From assembly GCA_034359265.1 (NCBI GenBank), contig CP136891.1, positions 52,530,501 through 52,594,500 on the forward strand: a stretch of DNA of 64,000 nt, in the 5' to 3' direction. Numbering within the stretch: position 1 is the first letter of the stretch; every line of letters begins with the position of its first letter. The notes under the pieces are model-generated. The model was not told the DNA's origin. It did no database searches and worked only from the letters and a program-made list of their open reading frames with translations. Of the stretch, positions 1-11,383 are shown in pieces. The stretch is from Canna indica (Eukaryota; Streptophyta; Magnoliopsida; Zingiberales; Cannaceae). The translations under genes and the position numbers were made by a program.

Positions 1-2104
1 TGTAACATATGTACGCACAATTTGTATGTCAATTATTCGAACGACGATATGCCAAAATATTTCGGGGTCGATTTTATTTGAACATTTTGTATCAAACAAC
101 AATAATCATCTGTATCAAACTTGTCTAAAAATATATGATATGTCGTATACTCACCATATATGACATAAATTGTATTTATTTATGACTTACCATATATTTA
201 CCCTATACTCAATATATTTATGACATACCATATACCTTATATAAAACCCTATATACATATCATAATGAATTTGAATATGAACTTAAGACAAATATATTCA
301 TTAAATACATATCAAATATTATTTGAGTCATTAATAAATACTTTTGATAATATTTTTTCAAGTTCATTTGAATTTTATATTAGCTAATTCTTATTTATAT
401 ATTCAATATTATATTTTTATAATTTTATAATTCATAAAAAATGTATTAATATAATAGTTAATAATAATTAGTTAATAAAATTTAAATTAAATTATTATTG
501 TTTATTAATTAAATATTTTAACTCAAATAGTTGCAATAAATAAATTTATTATTTAATAATAATTTAATAATATTTATAAATAATATAATATAAATTCATA
601 AATTAAAGTCGAGTTTATTTTTTATAAACAAACACATTTTCAGTTTTCGTCTCAAAAATAGTCACTGAAATTAACACAACAAATAAGTTTTCGTTGACTT
701 TATTTCGCGCAACATGAAATTTGAACATGCCAAACAAACGTGTTTTCGTCAAATAAAAAAATCAAAATCAAAATTTCAAAACTTGAAAATCCGTTTCGAA
801 TTTTATGAAACGAAAAGTAAAAAAATATTTTCGCAAATAAATATGCCCTAGAAGACAATGGAACGGAGTGAGTGAGGAATAGAAAGATGAAATGAGTGGA
901 GCAAAGAAAAGAGAGACAAGTACCGAATTATTGAGTTGGCTGAAGTTTGTGATCATTAATTTAGGACCAATCAATTAATTGACAATGATGTGAAGTATGT
1001 GACCTTTTAACACTCAATTGCATGCAAACACAAATTACTAATGTTTCTTTTTTTTCATTTTATACGATCTTTTTGAATTTAGATATTATTGAAGTTTTTT
1101 TCTAAGAAAGTACCTAAATAATATTAAAGGAAATTAGAAATTTTTCAGTAACCATCAAGGGAAAACTATTGATTGTAATTTTTCTTAAAGAAAAAAAAAC
1201 AGTTGTTGGTAAGTTAAGATTAATTTCATTACAACTTTAGTGCTAATGCTAGTTACAACTTCACCCAAATATAAAATGCTTTTAGTAAAACATTAAAAAT
1301 ACTGACATAAATCACATAAATCTACATTTTTTAGAAGAAAAAACAAAGACTTCTCTTCCTTCAATTATTAATGTTATCCAATTAAAAAAAGGTACTTTTA
1401 TCCCACTTCATCTCCCTTTTTTTTTATCATTAAAAATGTTTAAACAGGCACCCAGAAGAACAAAACAACTCCTAAGAGAGGAGGAATAGAAAGAAGCCAA
1501 GGTGGTAGGTTGAGAGGTGAAGAAAGAAGAGCAGAGGAACAGTGGAGAGGAGCAAAGAAGGGAAGACCAGGGCTGAAGTGTAGCATTCAAGCAAGGGATC
1601 AAAAAGGTACAGAGTCCAATTTACCATGTTGTGAGTGCAGGGAACCAGACATGTACACCAATGCATCCATCCAAATAGTACTGCCATGCTGTTCCATTTC
1701 CCCTTCTTGCCTTCATCCCTGTAAATTTCCAAGCTCTCTCTGCCAAGCTTAGCAACAGTCTGCCTGCTTTTATGGCAAATGAATTAATGGGTGACAACAG
1801 AACTACCACTAGTAGGAGGCCTCTCCTTTCTCAGTGTCTCTCTCATGAAAAGTCCTTTCTCCGTTATCTTTTTCCTATCCAACTCTTCACAATTCATTCT
1901 GTAATTCAAATAATTAAGGTCACAACAAATGATGAGCAAGAGAGCAAGGATTAGGACTTAAAAGATATATACATGTGTCAGGTGATTGACATGCACCATT
2001 TATCAGGACTGCACTGCACACCTGTCTTCTGCAAAATGAAATAAGATAAGGATGAATATTTCAAGGATCATTACCTGCATCATTTAATTTGAAATAAAAA
2101 AAAT
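1..2104. other. AT-rich intergenic sequence, no recognisable gene
   Basis: Very AT-rich sequence with no reading frame that resembles a known protein. Base composition is more balanced at about 1430-1830, where short frames exist on both strands, but none shows a domain, codon-like pattern or splice context that I recognise. It could be an eroded exon or repeat remnant. Confidence 0.6.
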
Positions 2105-3003
2105 AAGATTTTTTAAAATCAAATTTTAGGAGAGAAAAAATTTTTGATCCGAATTTTAAGATTCAAAATTTTTAAAATCGAAACTTAGTGAATTTGATAG
2201 TTGATAGTTTGATACTCACTTTATCTCTAGACCAAAGTCTCTAACCAGTCTCTAACCACTTAGAGACTTTGGTTAAAAATTAAAATATATATATATATAT
2301 ATAAATTTTAAAAAATAATTTTAATTTATATAAAAATAATAATAAAATTGAGATGTTAGAATCTAAAAAATATTTTTTCAAACCCTTTAATTCATTAGAA
2401 ATTTTTGCACAAAGTCTATAAAATTAAATTTAAATTATAAATTATAAAATATTTTGATGAAAAATATTTTTTTGAACCACAACGTATCTTTTGTATTTTA
2501 AAAAAGATATTTCCTTAATTAAAATTATTTTTTTTGAATTATAAAACTATTATAGACTTTGGGCAAAGGTCTTCAATATACTCAAAGTCTATAAAATTAA
2601 ATTTAAAATTAAAATATTAAAATATTTTTTGTCCAAAATATTTTGATAGACTTTAACACATATTTTATATCATATATATATTTTTTTATGAATTAAATTT
2701 TATTTTTTATAATTAAAAAATTATTATAAACAAAAGTCTCTCGCTCATTAGAGACTTTTGTGCAAAGTGTATAATAGTTTCATAATTTTTAAAAAAAATA
2801 TATTTGAATTAATAAAATTATTTTTTAATGATTAAAAATATATTATGATCCAAAAAAATATTTTACATCAAAATATTTTATAATTTTTAATTTAAATTTA
2901 TAGACTTTGTGTAAAAGTCTTTAATGCATTAGAAAATTTTAAAATATATTTTTTATACTCTAATATCTTATTTTTATCATAAAAATATTTTATAAATTTA
3001 AAT

Positions 3004-3034
<31 letters not shown>

Positions 3035-3175
3035 TGACCAAAGTCTATTTTGGCCCAGGGATAAAATGGGTATCGAATTCACTAGATTTCGATTTTAAAA
3101 ATTTTGATCTCCAAAATTCAAATCAAAAAAATTTCTTTTTTCAAAATCTAATTTTGAGAAATTGCTGATATAAAA
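2105..3175. mobile_element. Foldback-type DNA element with long inverted arms
   Basis: The two ends are inverted copies of each other. The left arm at about 2105-2245 (an AT-rich tract, then the phrase 'aaaatcgaaacttagtgaat') matches the reverse complement of about 3045-3165. Further in, the segments around 2262-2300 and 3005-3050 pair, each with an (AT)n tract and 'gaccaaagtct'. So do 2518-2572 and 2752-2812. The whole kilobase is therefore close to a giant hairpin, centred near 2640, and has no coding capacity. I could not define a clean target-site duplication, so superfamily is open; a Mutator-like or foldback non-autonomous element is most likely. Confidence 0.7.
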
Positions 3176-3884
3176 AATAATTATATGAAACAAGTCATTT
3201 TGGTGGTGCACCACAAGAAGGAGCTCATGATGAACAAGTTAGAAACTGCCGAGGTAAATTCAAATGATCATTTGGATTGGAGTTTGGACCACAAAAAAGA
3301 AACCATTCTGCTTCCTATGTTTGATCTCTGCCTAACTTTTCCATCGTGCCTTTTCAAATCACCAATTTCCTCAAAGTGCTTGGGATTCCTCCCACCCACC
3401 TTTTCCCTCCTCATCATGTTCTTGGGAAAGGCTATCAATTGAGCAAATTTGTATCTTCTTCAACGTTACAAGTTGGATGGTGTTGGGAATTCATGTTACC
3501 GCCGAGAAAAAAAAAAAGTTCCCTTTTCGTTTATAGAAGTAGGTTTCAGTTAACTTTAGGGTTTTTCTGAGTTTGAACTTACTTTTTTTTAAAATTTCAT
3601 ATTGAGTCAAACTTATGAATATTGAGCTCTAAATAGTATTTTTATTAAAATAATTATGTAAAATAATATTATAGAATTGCGATCCAAAATGAATAAAACA
3701 AAATAAATATTTTTTTATTTTATTCATTTATTTGTATACATCCACATCTTATTATAAAGCATTTGAGTGGGAAGACTATTCATGATAAGAAGCTTTAACA
3801 GATTGCTTCTCTGTACAAAAATAATTGTAGATATGCTTTCTTTTATTGATTGATTTGATGACCCAATAGAATAAAATGAAAATT
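3176..3884. other. Unassigned AT-rich sequence
   Basis: Short frames at 3185-3570 look chance-like and match no family I know. No repeat structure is evident. Confidence 0.5.
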
Positions 3885-4091
3885 AATGTATTTATTTTAA
3901 ATTTTAGCTCTTTATAATAAATTTATCCTAACATTTAATTTCTCCTTAATCTATAGTAAATTTTGGTATTAATAATAATTATATCCCTCCGTTGATTCCA
4001 AAATTTGAATTATATTTCTTCCTAATTTTTTATTAAATTTGACTATTGAATTAAAAAAAATGAAACTTCTAATAAAACTCATATCTTTTTC

Positions 4092-4167
<76 letters not shown>

Positions 4168-4680
4168 TATTAAATACTTAAAATTTTAAAAATAATTTTA
4201 TAATTATCTATTGAAATTTTATTTAAAAAAATAAATTTGATAAAATTGGATACAGAATTATTGAAGAAATTGACAAAGTGAGAGTTTTGATGTGTTTTCA
4301 CAAAAAAATTATATATCTTCGAAAATTATAATTATTGTCAATCCCAAAATTTTGAGATATATTAATGAGAAAAATTAAACATTATGATAGATTTGTTATA
4401 AGGATCAAAATTTGGGATAAATATATTAATTTTTCCTATTATATATAATATTGTGATATTTTTTTGTATTACGTGCTGACATGTCACAGGTAATAATAAA
4501 AAATCATTTTTATTTGTTGACTCGGATGCCACGTCATTACCTAACGATTGCATTGACGAGCATCTAACATACAATTGTTGTCAATTCCAAAATTTGGGAT
4601 AAATTATGAAAAAAATTAAATATTGAAATAAATTTATTTAAAGAATCAAAGTTTGAATAGATACATTAATTTCTTCCAAA
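3885..4680. mobile_element. Probable MITE with about 100-bp imperfect inverted ends
   Basis: The left arm at about 3885-3990 matches the reverse complement of about 4570-4677 (shared phrases include 'aattaatgtat', 'ataaatttat' and 'aaattttgg'). A second copy of the right arm lies at about 4325-4445 in the same orientation, suggesting nesting or internal duplication. The middle holds the (ATT)n tract and a 'gccacgtcatt' segment of the kind often next to Mutator-like TIRs. No target-site duplication could be confirmed. Confidence 0.5.
4094..4167. repeat. (ATT)n microsatellite
   Basis: About 24-25 uninterrupted ATT units, seen directly; likely length-polymorphic. Confidence 0.97.
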
Positions 4681-5339
4681 ATAAATAGAAAATAGTATCA
4701 TTGTGCAGGTAGAACCGTAGAAGAGTTACATATTATATACCAAGATTTAGCATCCTCCTCTACTAATTTAGAATCTATTTTGCTCAACTGATCAAACTAG
4801 ATAGTTTCACGAGATTTGTATTCGTTATTGTCTTACCAACATAATATTTGATATATGCCAATGCCACATACCAATTATTAGTAAATGTAGCTCAACTTTT
4901 GGAACTGGGTATTTATTTGGATATTAGGCTGCAGTTTAATTTAGCCCAAATGACTTGTGTTGGATAAAAGTACTTTGAATGGAATATATATATATATATA
5001 TATATATTCTATTTATTTGGATACTGGACTGCAGTTTTATCTCCATACGTATAGATTGGTGGTTGTACGCCATGTCCAATAAAAAACAAAACATAGAATG
5101 AGTAGGTTTCATAGTGTTTATTTTTGGTTCAAGAATAAAACAAAACATTAATGAAATCAAGGTAATATTTTAAATATAAGTGGCCAATATATGTAAAATT
5201 GGCTGGTGGATGAGGATAAGAGTTGAAAAGAATTTGTGGTCGTGGAATCAAGATGTAAACTTGTTATATATCTTGGGATAACCTATCATTAAAATATTAA
5301 ATATTAATCATTATTCTTTTCTCATCGACAAACTTGAGA
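4681..5339. other. AT-rich intergenic sequence with an (AT)n tract
   Basis: Contains an (AT)n run at about 4984-5008. The phrase 'atttatttggatactggactgcag' occurs twice with small changes (around 4909 and 5010), a local duplication flanking the AT tract. No gene seen. Confidence 0.6.
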
Positions 5340-5545
5340 TGGGTTATTAGACGAAAATAACTTCAATTTTTATGAATATCTCAATTTTGATTAATCTTTT
5401 AATTGGTCTCAATTGTATATAAGAAGTTTAACATTGGTTTCAATGATGGTCCTTCGTCAGCTAGTCGTGATGTTGCTCGTTAACTTGCTGACGTGGCGAT
5501 CCGAAAATAGTTTTAAAATATCGCCAGGATCCACATAGATTTAAT
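5340..5545. repeat. Candidate Mutator-type TIR, partner not found
   Basis: About 200 bp of AT-rich sequence leading into 'gctgacgtggcgatcc', resembling in style and length the TIR of the confirmed Pack-MULE at 7644. It lies directly before the GC-rich segment with the trihelix fragment. No matching inverted end was found; it may have been cut off by the LTR at about 6245. This is inference. Confidence 0.3.
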
Positions 5546-5769
5546 TTTTAACCCTCGGGTCCCACCTCTCTCTCTCTCTCTCTTTGGTCGACGTAATGTG
5601 GGACGTGCACGGCTAGTGCTTCGGCCACCCCTCCGGCTGCGCTCTGTTCATGTTCCGGCAGCAGCGGAGGATAACGGATAGCAAACTACGCTCTGTTTAT
5701 TATCTGCATTCTCTCTCCAAGAACTCTACCTCCAGCAGGGCCGTGGCATTACCGGCAGTTGTCCAACGA

Positions 5770-6240
5770 GGGTGATTCCTCATTCTCCTACTGCTTTCAT
5801 CAATGACTAATCTTCTCCAAGGTGCCTTGGTCCTCGCTCGCTCGCCGACCCACATGTTGCACTCTCGATCGAATCGGATAGCCTCTTTCTTTCGCCATCT
5901 TCTTCACGAGAGATCCTAGCCTGCTCCATTTGTTCCAACATCTGCATCATCTGGTTCATCCATGTTTCTTGCATGTCTATGAACCTCCCGATTTGTGCGT
6001 CAATGAACGAATGTTTCTTGCTCCCACCTTCGACTTCCAACTCCTCCCTCCCATCTTGATCCTGTCATGTTCTTCTTCCTCGTCGGATGAGTTTTCACTA
6101 AATTCACTAGAGTTCGATAAGCTGATTTGGTTGCTGGCAAAGAGATTGAGTGTGTCCGGGTTAGCTGCCGGTAGGTGGGAGGCAATAATGGAGGGTTTGA
6201 AGTAAGGTTGATTGATCTCTGTGGTGGTATTGTTGTAGGT
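5770..6240 (-). pseudogene. Trihelix (GT-factor) transcription factor fragment
   Basis: Read on the minus strand from about 6240 to 5790, this piece resembles the C-terminal half of plant trihelix transcription factors, nuclear proteins that bind GT-type promoter elements. In order: a Ser/Asn-rich stretch, an acidic patch (SSDEEEEHD), then a Met/Gln/Glu-rich coiled-coil region (QETWMNQMMQMLEQMEQ) followed by REED and, in another frame, WRKKEAIRFDREC and ERART. That succession is typical of the helix after the central domain in this family. Reading it through needs frame changes near 6035 and 5895, and neither the DNA-binding trihelix nor a start codon is present. It is a non-functional fragment, perhaps captured by a Mutator-like element and then cut by the LTR starting near 6245. 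Family assignment is from memory of the motif pattern, not from a search. Confidence 0.5.
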
Positions 6241-6836
6241 GCTTCCGCCTTCCCAAAATTCAGGGTTAGGTGACCGCCTAGAGTACACGTTCGTACTCCG
6301 AAGCCTACCCAAACTATGAATACCAATGTAAAAATAAAGAATAACAACCATGCCTTTACCAAAAGAGTATAATTAAAAGACAACTCCAAACCAATCGTGA
6401 GATATCAAAATGAACATACTCAATGTTTTACATCCAAAATGACACAAAAAGGAAAATGCATAACAACCCTAAGACTCGACTACGACTGACTCATCACGAG
6501 ACATGCACCCTGAGCTCGCCACCCTTGCTGTGTCACGTAGGTACACCAGTACCTCTATTGATCAAGAGCTGTAATAAATTACAATAACAAACGAGTGTGA
6601 GTTTATAAAGAACTCAATGAGTGGCTCATTCCCGAGCCCTCTTTAAGTCATCAATCCAAATAATATGCATCCATATAATTCATGAGATAAGAAAATCCAA
6701 ATTATCACAACCACCCTGTGCACATGCACCTAATTTATCCACATATAAGCACAAGCATGCATAAGTACAAAGAATACGGTTCGATCAATAGGACATGCCT
6801 AGCGAGCTTGCCGCCCATGGCTCCCTGAGCTAGGAA

Positions 6837-7238
6837 TAGAGGTGGCAAAACGGACCGGCCCGCTAACTCCATGGGCCGAAAATTCTCGGCTTGGCCCGTA
6901 ATATTTTGCGGGCCGCCCGACACGGCCTGCGAGCTCGTTTATCAACTAAAAACTTGTAAAAAAAATTTTAAAATGTTTGGGAGACTAAATAAGCACCAAA
7001 TATGATATTTCACATGAAAAACTCCATGGATTAACTTCACCTTCATTTTTAAAGCACTAAACTAGACTTGAAAACAATTTTTTAATACTTAGCAGGCCTA
7101 ACGGGCTGGCCCGACCCGTAATGTTATCGTGCCAGGCTGGGCTGACCCGGCCCAATAAGTTTATCAGACTAAATTTTCCAGCTCGGCCCGCAGTTATCTT
7201 GTCATGATATCGTGTCGTGCCCATTTCTACCACCCATA
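6837..7238. mobile_element. hAT-type MITE
   Basis: A 402-bp non-autonomous element with short imperfect inverted ends (TAGAGGTGG / TATGGGTGG) flanked by a perfect 8-bp duplication GCTAGGAA (6829-6836 and 7239-7246). An 8-bp duplication plus a TA.GGGTGG-type end is the hAT signature. The interior is rich in GGCCCG and CGGGCC motifs in both orientations, so it can fold on itself. No coding capacity. Confidence 0.88.
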
Positions 7239-8228
7239 GCTAGGAAGGCCCTCTAGCCTCAGGTAACCCCCGGTGGTTGGGAAAGACCCTCCAACCTAAT
7301 GCCACTCTGGGATTGCCGTCAGCGTGGCTCACTGACGCGTTTCTCCGGTCCATAAACCACTAGCTGATCAGCCCAAACATACTTAGTCTCAAACACATGC
7401 ACAAATAGATCCATGACTAAGATAAATAACAACAAACATAAATAAACATATGCCTTAGTCAAAACCAAGTCTCTTAGGGCTATTATAGTCCTTGCCGCTA
7501 GACACGGGTATGCGCACGTGCATCCCTAAATTGGTCCCACCTCGGGCTCTAATCTCTTAGCGGTGTAACCAACCATTCCATCTAATGTAACCATTATTAA
7601 GTGTATCACAGTACACTACAATTTTATTCACCACAATGATATAAAGTAAATACCAAAAAAAATACGAACTTTAGACATTTTTCTATTTTTAGCATAAACT
7701 TTTTCCGTTAGCAAGAAAATACATCAACTTTCATTCTGTTACCCCGTTTAGCACGCACCATCATTTTTTACGGTTTTTGCTTATGTGTCACTTAACGATG
7801 ATGACATGGCAAATTTTATACTACGTGAATTATTATTTTAATCAATTTTATTATTAAAAAATTATTATTAATAATGACGTGTCCTTCTTCTCAAAATCTC
7901 GACGCTAACTGCACTCCACGGCTCGTCGCTGAGGACGAGCTCGTTGTCGTCGCAGGGTAGAAGCTCATCTTCGTCGTCGCCGTCGCAGACCTCTCCGCCG
8001 GAGAGATTGCGCATCGCGTGTCCTTTTCGCCAGAGAGGTCGTAGACCTCGCGTTAGTCGGAAAGGGCGTCACCGACCTCTCTGGCGGAAAGGACGTGCGT
8101 CCTCTCCCCCTCTTTGGCAGAGAGGTCGTGCGATCTCCACCGATGAAGAGGACGCGCGATCTCTCTAGCGGAGAGGAGGCGGACACATCTCCGCTAGAGA
8201 GGTCGCGCGACCTCTCCTCTCCGCCACA

Positions 8229-8450
8229 GTGGTGGTGGATGCCAAGAGCGGCCACATGCGGTTCGCGGTCGACTCCGACTTGGAGATCGCCAAGGGCTTC
8301 TGCTCCTGCCTCATCGCGGTCCTCGACGGGGCGCTGTCGGAGGAGGTGTTGGAGATGAGGGCCGAGGACTTTACCGAGCTCGACGTGGTCAGGTCCCCAG
8401 CGAGGACCGTGCACTCCAGGGTCAACACGAGAGAAGGGCAGCCGGGTTGA
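8229..8450 (+). pseudogene. Captured SufE-domain fragment of quinolinate synthase
   Basis: About 60 residues from DAKSGHMRFAVDSD through KGFCSCLIAVLDGA to SRVNT match the core of the N-terminal SufE-like domain of plant plastid quinolinate synthase (QS/SUFE3). In that protein the SufE part stimulates cysteine desulfurase to build the [4Fe-4S] cluster needed for NAD synthesis. The Cys of the CSCL segment, characteristic of this family, is retained. The preceding part of the domain and all of the quinolinate synthase catalytic region are missing, and the frame ends soon after SRVNT. It is a piece carried inside the Pack-MULE, not a working gene. Its open frame and little damage suggest fairly recent capture. 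Confidence 0.75.
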
Positions 8451-8526
8451 TCGACATGAGAGAAGGGCAGTCGTGTGTCAAGTGTTGAGCCATCATCGCC
8501 ATGTGGTAGCTTGTGGGACCCTGATT

Positions 8527-8722
8527 CCAAAAGTATTTTTTATTTCCCGATCGGGTAAAAAGAAATCTCGATCGTGTGTCCAAAAGTTTTTTTATTTCCT
8601 GATCGAGTGTCCAAAAGTTTTTTTTATTTCCCGATCGGGTAAAGTGCTTCCTAATTGGGTAAAGCTCTTCTCGATCGGGTAAAAAGATATCCCGATCGGG
8701 TAAAAAGATATCCCAATCGGGT
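8527..8722. repeat. Short tandem repeats around CCCGATCGGGTAAA
   Basis: Roughly nine imperfect copies of a self-complementary core (CCCGATCGGG or a variant) followed by TAAAAAGATA or TAAAG lie between the two captured fragments. Two copies at about 8690-8722 are nearly identical 20-mers. The array probably arose inside the Pack-MULE by slippage. Confidence 0.85.
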
Positions 8723-8763
8723 ATCTTCTTCTTCTTTTTCGGTCTTGGCGGGGAGGAGCTACG

Positions 8764-9005
8764 GCGGGCGTCCACGGGGGGAGCTCGGCGAGCTGGTCAA
8801 TGACGATCTTCTTTTGACCGGTCGACCGCATAACGTGGCCCCCTTGCACCTCCACAATCTCGCCACGAGCGCCCCTCAACCTCCGACCCTTCACTTGGAG
8901 TTCCATACACTTCCGCGATGATGGCTGAGCCTGTTGTTGCTGGCACTGGAGCTCGATTTGGTGGAAGCTGATGGCGCCGCCGTGTTGGCTGTGGCCATCT
9001 CCCAT
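8764..9005 (-). pseudogene. Captured TCP transcription factor fragment with deleted core
   Basis: On the minus strand a frame starting with MGDGHSQHGG continues through a Gln-rich stretch, then ELQVKGRRLRG and GEIVEVQGGHVMRSTG. That is the lead-in and first residues of the TCP domain of class II (CIN-type) TCP factors. It then jumps straight to IDQLAELPPWTP, the end of the second helix of the same domain. The basic region, first helix and loop (about 50 residues in intact proteins) are absent, so DNA binding and dimerisation would be lost. Intact relatives are nuclear regulators of leaf shape and cell proliferation. It lies antisense to the SufE fragment in the same Pack-MULE. Assignment rests on the two flanking motifs being in the right order and frame. 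Confidence 0.72.
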
Positions 9006-9114
9006 CAACACCGAGAATTGCGCATGTTTAGTAGACGAAGTCGTGGTAGCCAACTTCTTCTTTCGCACACGCAGGTTTGAGGTTTGAGGTGGTCTACTTC
9101 TCGGCATATGTAAG

Positions 9115-9225
9115 TCCTTCGTCGACGTGAGGGACGCCGGCGAGGCTCACGTGAAGGTGTACGAGGTGCCGGCGGCCACGAGGAGGAGGTGGGTGGCAGA
9201 TTCACCGGTCGGCGACAACCATTGA
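9115..9225 (+). pseudogene. Captured cinnamoyl-CoA-reductase-like fragment
   Basis: A 36-residue frame, FVDVRDAGEAHVKVYEVP then AATRRRW, ends at TGA 9223-9225. It resembles the conserved VDVRDVA.AH...YE.P.A.GRY segment of plant cinnamoyl-CoA reductase and related NADPH-dependent extended short-chain reductases (lignin and phenylpropanoid metabolism). The NADP-binding Rossmann part and catalytic YxxxK are not present. It is the third host gene piece in the Pack-MULE. The match is short, so the exact subfamily is uncertain. Confidence 0.55.
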
Positions 9226-11383
9226 GGGAGAAGATGAGGAGGAAGCAGAGGAGAGAAGAAAAATAATAATAATAATTTTTTAATAATAAAATTGATTAAA
9301 ATAATAAATAATAATTCACGAAAGATAAATATTTGCCACGTATTCTCCGTTAAGTGACACGTCAGCCAAATTCGTCAAAAATGGTAGTGTGTGCTAAACG
9401 GGATAACAGAATGATAGTTCGTGTATTTACTTGCTAACGAAAAAAATTTATGCTAAAAATAGAAAAATGTCTAAAGTTCATATTTTTTTGGATATTTACC
9501 CAATGATATATTTATCATGTCCAAGTTTCAGTCTAACTAATAACATACAGTTTATCATCCATAAACCGAAACTAAATCACACTATAGACTGAAATTAATC
9601 ATGCAATGAATCTGAAATATATCATTAAATAATTCACATAATATCAACTGAAATAAACACTTAATTCTAAAATTATCCACGCTCAATGCTAGAATTAAAG
9701 TATTACATGAAAATCCCACGAAATCGGAACTCAAAATCGTAAGGGTCGGCCTATATGACCATGATACACCTCTACCCTTAAAATATATTTTTCATACCAT
9801 TTATTCCACAAATATCTACTATTTTTATAGATTGAAAGCCTATCTTGGTCTGCACACCAAAACGAGCAAATCGAAGATTTACCTTAACCTATTAAACCAG
9901 TTTCTAGAGGTCGGCCCTAAAGTGTAGGGTCGGACTTTTTTTTTTTAATTGCAAGTATCTATCCTCCTATGTTTCTTAAGGTTCTTGGGTGTGAATGTCT
10001 TGCACATCTTATAGTCTTACAGAGCCAAAGCATTTTCATTGCGATCGTAAATTTTTTTACAAGAACTTGTATCATAATTTTCCTTAACCGGTCGACCCTA
10101 AGGGACTAGGGCTTACCCTAGTGCAGTTATGCGTCAAAATATATAATTTGACACAAAATGATTGACATCAAATAGATGAAGCAAAGTCTTCTATTTTATT
10201 TTAGCCACATGATTCGAGTCATGCAACTGGCACACAATGCAACATTTCAAAGCTTGTTTTTGAAACCATATTATATATCTCCGTATTGTTATAGACGGCC
10301 ACTGTCTTATGGTGTTAAGCATGAATTACAAAATATGTTGTCATCTTTAGTTATTTAGGTCAACTCATCTTAGTCTAATTATTTCTCACAAGTTGATATT
10401 TGATCACTAGCAAAAAATTTATTTATTTTATATAATGTCAATGAGAGAGGATCATTATCAACGAGCAGGTATAGCTAAACTACATGAAGATTATGCATAC
10501 CAGCTTTTTTTTTGAAATGATTGCTGTGATGAATCGGATTGCAAAAGACAACAAGCACCAAAACAACGTCTAGTGTATTCCTGTTAAGTGAACCCATGAA
10601 CAAACTTCTGAGCCATCAAGAACAGGTTTGCATCCAGGATCAAGAAATACAAATAACAAAAGTGGCACATGAAAACTAATAGAATGACATGTGTAAATCC
10701 AAAAAGGGCCAACTTTAATCAAAGAATGAGAAATATGCCCTAATAGGCATACGGCACATGATGTCCAGTACATGCAGTAGGCGCTCCACCACTTCTATTT
10801 TAATTGATGAAGATTTCCATCCATCTTCCTCTCCAATCATATCATTAAAAGGGAATCAAACACATAATGACACGGTAAAAGAATTATTAGCAATTTCACT
10901 ATTTCCTTCGTGCAGCCAGCCAACAAAGAGGGGAAGTTCTTGCAAGACTAGCTGACTAGGTTAAATCACTCACTTGAAGAAGGAAACAAAGATATCGAAG
11001 AAGATGATGGCAACGCCTCGCGACGACGACGGCAACCAACGACAATGAAGATCTAGCCAAAAAAGGGCCGCACCTCCTTCTCTCGCCGGACGACGGCAAC
11101 CAGCGACGCGACGATGAAGACTAGCTAACTACCATTTTTGCCTCTCTTGACTTAAGTGAACCAATATCCAACCTATACTTGTCCAAATCAAGTTTCAATC
11201 GAACCGCAGGACCCGACTCGAACTCAACCTTCCAACTTGACTTAAAAAAATAATCTTACTCGCACATGAGGCCATACCCTTAATCGCGGCCTCCAGCGAT
11301 TTACTCGGCTCACTTTGACGCGCATCCCGACTTTCTCGCTAAAGTCAAAATAAAATAAATAAATTTTTTTTTAGGGTATTACA

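Larger units (their letters stand above)
7644..9501. mobile_element. Pack-MULE with three captured host gene fragments
   Basis: Terminal inverted repeats of about 220-230 bp (7644-7880 against 9260-9501, about 90% alike by eye) are flanked by a perfect 9-bp duplication AATGATATA (7635-7643 and 9502-9510). Long TIRs plus a 9-bp duplication define a Mutator-like element. The interior (about 7890-9235) is sharply GC-rich against AT-rich surroundings and encodes no transposase. It holds recognisable fragments of three unrelated host genes: SufE domain of quinolinate synthase (plus), TCP factor (minus) and cinnamoyl-CoA-reductase-like (plus). There is also low-complexity sequence with inverted copies of a 'gcgacctctct' motif at 8000-8225. 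It is inserted in the minus-strand LTR 6245-11383. Confidence 0.93.
6245..11383 (-). mobile_element. Tekay-type LTR (solo or truncated), with nested insertions
   Basis: Minus-strand LTR of the family that dominates the right half of the window. On the minus strand it begins TGTAATACCC (ending at 11383) and runs to about 6245, where the 'ctccgaagcctacc' phrase near 6294 matches the terminal region of the other copies. It carries the family landmarks: a splice-donor-like GTGAGT (minus, from 10973), a T-rich tract plus AG acceptor (minus, about 6569), and the 'gaactcaatgagtggc' block near 6612. Without the two nested transposons it is about 2.9 kb, slightly longer than its relatives; part of 10100-10950 may be further insertion. 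The distal boundary is approximate and I could not confirm a target duplication. Confidence 0.7.

Noticed and set aside
1408..1954. Cluster of short frames in a less AT-rich patch
   Set aside because: No domain, no consistent strand, no splice-supported extension.
7944..8414. Arg/Ser-rich open frames on both strands
   Set aside because: Produced by inverted low-complexity repeats inside the Pack-MULE; only the SufE segment looks like protein.
10570..10955. Possible host exon inside the LTR
   Set aside because: Short frames on opposite strands without family resemblance; more likely LTR sequence or a small unclassified insertion.
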